Below are positions 14,277-19,195 of a DNA stretch of 19,195 nt, piece after piece. The stretch lies in the NCBI GenBank assembly GCA_964478455.1, contig CAYZJD010000040.1, positions 1 through 19,195 of the forward strand. The letters are read 5' to 3'. The notes beneath the pieces are model-generated. The model made no database searches. It saw only the letters and a list, made by a program, of their open reading frames with translations, and was not told where the DNA came from. Made by a program: the position numbers and the translations under genes. Origin of the DNA: CAYZJD01 sp964478455. Its GTDB lineage: Bacteria; Acidobacteriota; Terriglobia; Bryobacterales; Bryobacteraceae. Position 1 is the first letter of the stretch; every line of letters starts with the position of its first letter.

Positions 14277-15292
14277 CGGCCTTCAAAAATCGTCTTGGGC
14301 AGCATTGCGTGCACGCCCTTCACGCCGTCCACGATCTGCGTGACGTGCAAGTCCACGGCCGCGCTCGTGAGCATGTAGGCATCGTCCCGGGCGAGGCCGC
14401 GCTCCGTCGTCAGGTACTCGATCATTTCCCTGGTGGCATGACGCGCTGCCTCGTCCAGGCTCTCATGAAGCCCCATGGTGATGATGTGCGTCGAAGTCTC
14501 GGCCCGGGGCCAGCGTAGTTTCATGTTCTTCCTCACCGTGAGCCGGAACACCCCGGTCAGATTCGTTTCAATCGCGGTCACGCACACCTCGCCGTCGCCC
14601 TGCGCGGCATGTCCGTCTCCGACGGAAAACAGCGCCCCGGGCAACTGGACAGGGATGTACAGCCGGGTGCCCGCCATGAGCAGTTTGTTGTCGAGGTTGC
14701 CGGCGTGATACGAGGGCGGCGCGCTGCTCAGTCGGCCCGAAGGAGGGGCCACACCGAGGTTTCCGAAAAACGGGCGCAAGGGGATGCGGATCCCCGGCGC
14801 GAACTCGGCGACCATCTTCCGCTGGTCCAAAGGCACCAGCTTCTTGCGCTGGTAGGGGAACTCCTCCGGCAGCGCGCCGGCGCCGGGCTCGATCATCATC
14901 CACCCGTAGGGAGAGCGCAAGTGGACGTCGAGGATCTCCACTTCGAGCACGTCGCCGGGCATGGCGCCCTCGACGGCGACGGGCCCGGTGAGGAAGTGCG
15001 GGCCCGGACCCCGGTCCGTCACTTTGGCGTACATCTCCTTCATCTCGCGGATCGGGTCATCGATCGCCGCGCCAAGTTCCTCCAGCATCTCGGGAATCCC
15101 GACGATGGTGTCCACAGTTACTGTCTCCCCGGACTTCACCGTCAGCACCGGCCTGGCATCCGCAGCGAAGTGGCCCCACCGGACAGTGGAAGGCGTGACG
15201 CGCACCATGTGTTGGGCCCGCGCAGGCTGAATTAGTAACATCCCCAGAACCAGTGTGAAACCGGAGATAACAAGATGGTGGCTTCGATTCAT
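14273..15292 (-). CDS. Secreted acetamidase/formamidase family protein
   Basis: The product is 339 residues. The start is ATG 15292, because GGAGG lies six bases upstream and the resulting N-terminus MNRSHHLVISGFTLVLGMLLIQPARAQ is a clean Sec leader cleaved near residue 27. An ATG at 15307 in the same frame would put the ribosome-binding site inside the gene. Family signatures include GPVAVEGAMPGDVLEVEILD, GAGALPEEFPYQ, AGTRLYIPVQLPGALFSVGDGHAAQGDGE and METNLTG-like AIETNLTGVF. Members hydrolyse short amides such as formamide and acetamide to ammonia and acid; many secreted homologues have unknown substrates. It lies 15 bases after the DapA-like gene, and its stop overlaps the phosphoesterase start. 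Confidence 0.9.
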   Translation of the reverse strand: MNRSHHLVISGFTLVLGMLLIQPARAQHMVRVTPSTVRWGHFAADARPVLTVKSGETVTVDTIVGIPEMLEELGAAIDDPIREMKEMYAKVTDRGPGPHFLTGPVAVEGAMPGDVLEVEILDVHLRSPYGWMMIEPGAGALPEEFPYQRKKLVPLDQRKMVAEFAPGIRIPLRPFFGNLGVAPPSGRLSSAPPSYHAGNLDNKLLMAGTRLYIPVQLPGALFSVGDGHAAQGDGEVCVTAIETNLTGVFRLTVRKNMKLRWPRAETSTHIITMGLHESLDEAARHATREMIEYLTTERGLARDDAYMLTSAAVDLHVTQIVDGVKGVHAMLPKTIFEGR

Positions 15293-15307
15293 GTTGCTCC
15301 TCCGCAT

Positions 15308-16300
15308 TTAACAGGATGATGAGACACCCATGCGCAGATACCGCTTCAGTGCCGCAAACGTGAACTCGATCTCCTCGATCGCTTCGGGCGAGAGGCGAGC
15401 ATCGCTGAGCCGCGAGACCGTGGTCTTGAAGATGCCGCGCTTCTTCATGATGTAGCGCAAGGTTCCGGGAATCTCGCCGTCGAGGTTGATGAGGAGCAGG
15501 AGCTTGCTGAACACTTCGAGCGCCTCCTCCCTGCGCCCAGCCTGGTACAGGTCCCACACGCGCACATAAACATCGGCGAGCGGGGAGGCCGGCATCGTGC
15601 CGTCGAGACCGAGCCGCATTTCGTGCATCCAGCCGCGGCCATGGTTGCCGCTGAAGACGCCCCGCATGGGCGGCCGGTTCCTGGCCAGCTCGATCATCCG
15701 CGGGATGATCGGCGGGTACTCCTCCTTGACGTAAGCGCAGTTGGGAAACTCGCGCGCCAGGGCGACGAGGGCTTCCACTTTCGGATCGATGTCCTTCGCG
15801 CCTCCGCTGGTCTGGATGAAGATCGGCCGCTTGGTTACCCGCGCCAGCGCGCGGTAGTAGTCCAAGAAGTCGTCGAGCGTCTTCGCCTCGGCGGGCGGAA
15901 TCGCGATCATGGCGTCCGGTCCGAGCTTTTCCGCGTGGCGGGCGTATTCGAGCATCGCCCCGGTGTTCGGCGCTTGCACGCCGAGCACGAGCGCGGGACG
16001 GCGGCCCTTCATCGCCCGGTCCAGCGCCTCCATGCCACGAAACCGCTCCTCCTTCGTGAGGAGCCAGTACTCGCTGGCAAGCTGCGGCCAGACCATGCCA
16101 TGAACACCGCAGCGGTCGAGGAAGTCGACCTCCTTGGCAAGATCGTCAAAGTCCACCGCCTTGGCCTCGGTGAACGGCGTGGCCACAATGGGGAAGACGC
16201 CGCGAAGAGGCTTCTTGCCTGAGGCGTTCAGCCGGACGGTAAAGGTGGAGCCGGCGGCAAGCGCGGCCAAGATCTGACGGCGGGTATAAGTAGTGGTCAT
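15308..16300 (-). CDS. Tat-leader DapA-like (DHDPS/N-acetylneuraminate lyase family) aldolase
   Basis: The 330-residue product carries a Tat-like leader (YTRRQILAALAAG) followed by a DapA-type barrel. Family members form a Schiff base between a lysine and pyruvate or a 2-keto-acid, then make or break a carbon-carbon bond (dihydrodipicolinate, sialate, 2-keto-3-deoxy-sugar acids). The Schiff-base lysine is K192 in CAYVKEE. The usual GxxGE region is replaced by WPQLASEYWLLTKEER, and the strand that normally ends in a catalytic tyrosine reads IFIQTSGG, with Gln163 there. These changes argue against lysine biosynthesis and for an altered substrate or mechanism. It starts one base after the dehydratase stop codon with no clear Shine-Dalgarno, suggesting translational coupling within the operon. 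Confidence 0.87.
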   Translation of the reverse strand: MTTTYTRRQILAALAAGSTFTVRLNASGKKPLRGVFPIVATPFTEAKAVDFDDLAKEVDFLDRCGVHGMVWPQLASEYWLLTKEERFRGMEALDRAMKGRRPALVLGVQAPNTGAMLEYARHAEKLGPDAMIAIPPAEAKTLDDFLDYYRALARVTKRPIFIQTSGGAKDIDPKVEALVALAREFPNCAYVKEEYPPIIPRMIELARNRPPMRGVFSGNHGRGWMHEMRLGLDGTMPASPLADVYVRVWDLYQAGRREEALEVFSKLLLLINLDGEIPGTLRYIMKKRGIFKTTVSRLSDARLSPEAIEEIEFTFAALKRYLRMGVSSSC

Positions 16301-16301
16301 G

Positions 16302-17684
16302 TTAGTAAGTTACGCAGTCACACCAGTTACCTTCTTCGTCGTAGTGCGGCCAGGGACCCGTGCGGCGCCAGCCTGAAGTGATCACTTGGTCGAACATCGG
16401 CGTCGGCTCAAAGTACCCCGGCTCGCGAAGATGCTGCTTCACAACTTCGTCGTTCAGCTCTACGCCAAGCCCAGGCTTGTCGGGCACGTGAACGTAACCG
16501 TCCTTGATCATCGGTTTGGGCAGTCCCACCACCAGGTCGTCCCACCACGGCATGTCGGCCGCGTGGTGCTCCACCGCCACAAAGTTGGTGAGTACCGCAG
16601 CCAGGTGCGCGCAGGCGATCTGGCCGATGGGAGAGCCCGGCTGGTGGATCACGGTAGGAATGCCGTGGCCGGCGGCGAAGTCGGCGATTCGCTTGATCTC
16701 GAGCAGGCCTCCCGAGGCGACGTAGTCCGGGTGAATGAGATCCACGGCGTAGTTGGTGATGAGGTCGCGAAAGGCCTCCTCGAGCCCGAAAGCCTGCTCG
16801 CCGGTGAGCACCGGAGTCGTTGTGGCTTCCTTGATGATCTTGAACCCGCGCCAGTTGAGCCAGCACTCGGGGATTAGGTCCTCGGCCCAGGCAAGTTGAT
16901 ACGGTTCGAAGGCGCGGCAATAGCGGATGGAGTCATCTACGTTGAGAGGGCCGAAGTGGTCGGCGGCGAGCGGCGTCTCCCAGCCGATGGCGTCGCGGCC
17001 GGCGGCGAGCAGCTCGCAGAGATACCCGAGACCTTTCTCGGTTGCCACGCCACGGCTATTGACGGCGCCGAGCCGGTCCGCGACAAGGCTGGTGTACAGG
17101 TCCATCTTGAAAAACTTGAACCCCATCTCTTTGCGCCGGGCCACGCGCCGGGCATACACCTTTGGATCCTTGTGGCCGGTGGTGTCGCAATAGATGATGA
17201 CTTTGTCGCGCAGCTTCTCGCCGAGCAGCCGCCACACGGGCACGCCGTACACCTTGCCCGCGATGTCGTGCAGGGCGAGGTCGATGGCGCCGTAACCCGA
17301 GTTCCAGAAGTTCTGTCCCGCCGAGTTCCGGATGCTGCGCAAGATGGAGGAAATCTCCAGCGGATTCTTGCCGATGATGTGCGCCTTCAGCATCAGCGCG
17401 CTGCCCTTGACGCCGGCGGCGAAGACTTCGCCCAGCCCGTAGACGCCCTGGTTGGTGTCGATGCGGATGATCGGGTAGTCGTAGTTCGCGGCGACGGTAC
17501 AGGCGCGCATGTCGGTGATCTTGAGATCACTGGGCGCGGAGAATTTGCTGACCGCCGGAGCCGGCTTCGCCTGCGCGGCCGCGGCGCGATCCATCGTCCT
17601 GAATGCGGCGCCGAAGGCGGAGAGTCCGGCTGCGCTTCCGAGGAGTTTGCGGCGGGTGAGGCCTGCTTTCTTGATGTCGAACAT
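16302..17684 (-). CDS. Tat-leader enolase-superfamily (mandelate racemase/sugar-acid dehydratase) enzyme
   Basis: The product is 460 residues and opens the four-gene operon. ATG 17684 is chosen because GGAGG stands seven bases upstream and the N-terminus becomes a Tat leader (LTRRKLLGSAAGLSAFGAAF). An N-terminal capping domain (about 55-155) precedes the modified TIM barrel. Metal ligands are D242 (ADHFG), E268 (AWAEDL) and E296 (LTGEQ). H347 in PTVIHQPGSPIG is a candidate acid/base with the later AVEHHAAD stretch. The second-strand motif is K193-M-D instead of the KxK of racemases. This pattern resembles D-galactonate/mannonate-type acid-sugar dehydratases more than mandelate racemase. It would make a 2-keto-3-deoxy acid, a fitting substrate for the next gene's aldolase; that link is inference. 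Confidence 0.88.
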   Translation of the reverse strand: MFDIKKAGLTRRKLLGSAAGLSAFGAAFRTMDRAAAAQAKPAPAVSKFSAPSDLKITDMRACTVAANYDYPIIRIDTNQGVYGLGEVFAAGVKGSALMLKAHIIGKNPLEISSILRSIRNSAGQNFWNSGYGAIDLALHDIAGKVYGVPVWRLLGEKLRDKVIIYCDTTGHKDPKVYARRVARRKEMGFKFFKMDLYTSLVADRLGAVNSRGVATEKGLGYLCELLAAGRDAIGWETPLAADHFGPLNVDDSIRYCRAFEPYQLAWAEDLIPECWLNWRGFKIIKEATTTPVLTGEQAFGLEEAFRDLITNYAVDLIHPDYVASGGLLEIKRIADFAAGHGIPTVIHQPGSPIGQIACAHLAAVLTNFVAVEHHAADMPWWDDLVVGLPKPMIKDGYVHVPDKPGLGVELNDEVVKQHLREPGYFEPTPMFDQVITSGWRRTGPWPHYDEEGNWCDCVTY

Positions 17685-17704
17685 GGGATGCCTCCGGGAG
17701 TCTG

Positions 17705-17733
17705 AGCATATCGAAGGGGGAGCGCAACGGCAA
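17705..17733 (-). promoter_or_regulatory. Promoter of the dehydratase-aldolase-amidase-phosphoesterase operon
   Basis: On the minus strand TTGCCG (17733-17728) and TATGCT (17710-17705) are separated by 17 bases; each matches four of six consensus bases. The predicted start near 17698 leaves a leader of about 14 bases carrying GGAGG. It faces away from the DinB gene in a 110-bp divergent intergenic region. Confidence 0.45.
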
Positions 17734-17765
17734 GGAGTGGCGGCCGCCAGCGGCCGCCGGCAAGG
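17728..17765. repeat. GC palindromes flanked by CGGCAAGG direct repeats
   Basis: Between the divergent dehydratase and DinB genes, CGGCAAGG occurs at 17728-17735 and 17758-17765. It encloses two 10-bp direct repeats CGGCCGCC(A/G)G at 17741-17750 and 17751-17760 and the perfect palindrome GGCGGCCGCC at 17739-17748. The left copy overlaps the operon's -35. A related string, GTGGCGG then CCGGCAAGGAGG, occurs at 7557-7577 in the other divergent intergenic region. It may be a regulator site or a dispersed short repeat. Confidence 0.5.
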
Positions 17766-17780
17766 CGGAGCCCGCATCGC

Positions 17781-17788
17781 TGTAAGAT
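17781..17788 (+). promoter_or_regulatory. -10-like element of the DinB-family gene
   Basis: TG followed by TAAGAT (17783-17788) lies six bases (GGACCA) before ATG 17795. There is no Shine-Dalgarno before the start codon, so a leaderless message is likely. The match to the hexamer consensus is four of six and no -35 is obvious. Confidence 0.35.
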
Positions 17789-17794
17789 GGACCA

Positions 17795-18352
17795 ATGAGA
17801 CACTTCACCCGGTTTTTGTCGATGGCGTTGTTGGTGGCCGGCGGGATGCACGGCGCCGACCAGGCTGCGCCCACGGTCGCCAAGGTGTTCGATCAGGACC
17901 TAGCGCTGCTGGAAAAAGAACTGGTGCCGCTGGCTGAGGCCATGCCGGCGGACACGTACAACTGGGCCCCGACCAGCGGGGAGTTCAAGGGCGCGCGTAC
18001 CTTCGGGCAGCAGGTGTCGCACACCGCTGCGATCATCTACGCCGTGTCGGCTGCCGTGCTCGGAGAGAAGAACCCGACTGACATGGGGCAGAACGAGAAC
18101 GGCCCGGCGTCGCTGAAGACGAAAGAGGAGATCGTCAAGTACCTGAAGGACGCGATCGCCTACGGGCGCAAGGCCATGACTTCCCTGACGGCCGAAAACG
18201 CGACCGAGCTTGTTCCGGTTTACTGGGGGAAAGACAAGTACCCGCGGCTGTCGATGGCGAACGTCGCCATCTGGCACAGTTGGGACCACTACGGCCAGAT
18301 GGCTGTGTACGCGCGCATGAACGGGATCGTGCCGCCGGCGAGCCGGAGGTAG
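17795..18352 (+). CDS. Secreted DinB-family (YfiT-like metal-binding) protein
   Basis: The product is 185 residues. A Sec leader (MRHFTRFLSMALLVAGGMHGA) is followed by a four-helix DinB domain. The putative metal-binding histidines are H76 in QQVSHTAAI, and H161 and H165 in IWHSWDHYGQ. The fold is known from thiol-dependent transferases and proteins of unknown role; secreted copies are common in Acidobacteria, and none has a function I can name. The start ATG is preceded by a -10-like TAAGAT and no ribosome-binding site. It is divergent from the dehydratase operon and is followed in the same frame, after a TAG stop, by the next gene. Confidence 0.87.
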   Translation: MRHFTRFLSMALLVAGGMHGADQAAPTVAKVFDQDLALLEKELVPLAEAMPADTYNWAPTSGEFKGARTFGQQVSHTAAIIYAVSAAVLGEKNPTDMGQNENGPASLKTKEEIVKYLKDAIAYGRKAMTSLTAENATELVPVYWGKDKYPRLSMANVAIWHSWDHYGQMAVYARMNGIVPPASRR

Positions 18353-18367
18353 TGCGATGATGGCGGC

Positions 18368-19024
18368 GTGGCGGGCCGGACACTCGTTCTTGCGCATGGC
18401 TGGCGGCTGGAATGCCCGCGGAGTGAACTCGAGCCTTTAGTCAGAGAGTGGCTGCGGCCGGCAGTCCGCGCCGTGCCGGGGGCGATGGCCTTCAGGCTGG
18501 GGCCGTGCCGGTTCCTGCTGCGTGACCGGTTCAGCAATGCGGACCTAAGTGCCCAGTGGGTCCTTTCCGAGGAGCGGCTGTCGGTCGAACTCGCAACGGA
18601 AGGGGTCGAGCCGCACGACGTGGCCATGGAGTGCCTGCTTTGCCTCGGAGAGGCCCTGTGGCAGAGGGTCCGGCGCCCGGAGCGTGACGGATGGCTGGAG
18701 CTCCTGCGCATGGAAATCGACGCCGGGGTAGACGGCGACATCGACGAAGATGCGTGGTCCGCCAAGCGCCGCCTCCTGCTGAGCCCCGCCTCGGCCCGCA
18801 ATCCGCTCCGGCTCAAGCGTTACGCGAGCATCTCCTTCGCCGGTACTGCCGCCGAGTACGTTCATTGTCTCTGGCATGACGTGAGCGTGACGGCCGGCGC
18901 CGGGCACCTTCCGGCCGAGTGGCTGCGGCGGCGACTGGAGCTGTTCGCGCGCTGGTTCCCGGCGGACCGGGGCTACAGGCTGTTTGCCAGGGTCAGGAAG
19001 CGTGCGCCGGATGCTCGCGATTGA
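18368..19024 (+). CDS. Hypothetical protein, 218 residues
   Basis: I do not recognise this family. The frame opens with GTG 18368 and ends with TGA at 19022-19024. It is in the same frame as the DinB gene, separated by TAG and five codons. The protein is soluble, with no signal or membrane segment, and is rich in Arg, Leu and Trp. It contains MECLLCLGEALWQRVRRPE, and an acidic patch EIDAGVDGDIDEDAW precedes a basic stretch SAKRRLLLSP. A Shine-Dalgarno GGAGG at 18345-18349 is ideally placed for ATGs at 18357/18360 in another frame that stops after about 27 codons. So either GTG is used despite poor spacing, or a frameshift hides the true start. Probably co-transcribed with DinB. Confidence 0.65.
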   Translation: MAGRTLVLAHGWRLECPRSELEPLVREWLRPAVRAVPGAMAFRLGPCRFLLRDRFSNADLSAQWVLSEERLSVELATEGVEPHDVAMECLLCLGEALWQRVRRPERDGWLELLRMEIDAGVDGDIDEDAWSAKRRLLLSPASARNPLRLKRYASISFAGTAAEYVHCLWHDVSVTAGAGHLPAEWLRRRLELFARWFPADRGYRLFARVRKRAPDARD

Positions 19025-19173
19025 GGCCGCCGGCTACGCAACCGCACGTTAACGGCAGATCACCAATCCATGTAACCTACTGAAACTAGTTGTCTTGCCT
19101 GATCACCCAGTCTTTTCTTAAGAATCACCGGGAGTGCATTTAGGTAGCGGTCCCGTGAGCGCACTGTCGGGGC

Positions 19174-19195
19174 ATGAAACTTGCCCTGACGCTCA
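19174..19195 (+). CDS. Possible start of a secreted protein, cut by the window edge
   Basis: ATG 19174 begins M-K-L-A-L-T-L, the classic opening of a Sec signal peptide, and runs off the right edge after seven codons. Only a weak G-rich stretch (TCGGGG) precedes it. The 149 bases between the preceding stop and this ATG are less GC-rich than the rest and contain a T-rich patch with TTAAGAAT near 19118-19125. I cannot identify a solid promoter there. Confidence 0.35.

Noticed and set aside
17795..19024. Single fused protein made by reading through the in-frame TAG between DinB and the 218-residue protein.
   Set aside because: The DinB domain is complete before the TAG, the intervening codons are few and unremarkable, and no recoding element is seen. 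Two genes sharing a frame by chance is simpler.
1..19195. CRISPR array, IS element, rRNA or prophage.
   Set aside because: No regularly spaced repeats, transposase, integrase, rRNA segment or phage structural gene was seen on either strand.

Overview
The window looks like chromosomal DNA from an Acidobacteriota member, most like the Bryobacterales/Solibacter group. The basis is its gene families and style, not a database match. It is high-GC, with an Oar-type TonB-dependent receptor, Tat-tagged versions of normally cytoplasmic carbohydrate enzymes, a secreted DinB protein, a carboxypeptidase-regulatory/TPR protein and a MdtAB-like RND pump. There is no phage, plasmid, IS transposase or CRISPR array in view.

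Layout. (1) 1-2308: 3' part of a TonB-dependent receptor, its left edge lying in a 21-bp near-perfect inverted repeat. (2) 2317-3939: a tRNA-Lys(TTT) gene with its own promoter, and 1511 bp downstream a decayed second copy of the same 112-bp promoter-plus-tRNA unit. Between them are a diheme cytochrome c peroxidase (MauG/CcpA family) with its own promoter and a truncated reading frame. (3) 4019-5450: a small secreted hypothetical protein and a secreted carboxypeptidase-regulatory/TPR protein. (4) 5357-6065, minus strand: an HEPN-MNT toxin-antitoxin pair, tail-to-tail with the TPR gene across a REP-like hairpin. (5) 6163-7464, minus: a Tat-exported Gfo/Idh/MocA oxidoreductase, divergent from (6) 7611-11941: a lipoprotein membrane-fusion protein and an RND inner-membrane pump, with no outer-membrane channel gene. 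(7) 12057-12365, minus: a lone ribbon-helix-helix protein with a palindromic operator candidate. (8) 17684-12453, minus: a four-gene operon with tiny gaps or overlaps: Tat-enolase-superfamily dehydratase, Tat-DapA-like aldolase, secreted acetamidase/formamidase, and membrane-anchored alkaline-phosphatase-superfamily phosphoesterase. (9) 17795-19024: secreted DinB-like protein and an unrecognised 218-residue protein. The right end holds the first codons of a possible secreted protein.

How it fits together. The operon in (8) is the most system-like part. A sugar-acid dehydratase and a keto-acid aldolase-type enzyme, both with Tat leaders, suggest that aldonate-like compounds are dehydrated and cleaved outside the cytoplasm. 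This is inference: no substrate can be read from the sequence. Several small genes (the RHH gene, HEPN and DinB) have a -10-like hexamer only a few bases before the start codon and no Shine-Dalgarno, suggesting leaderless mRNAs.
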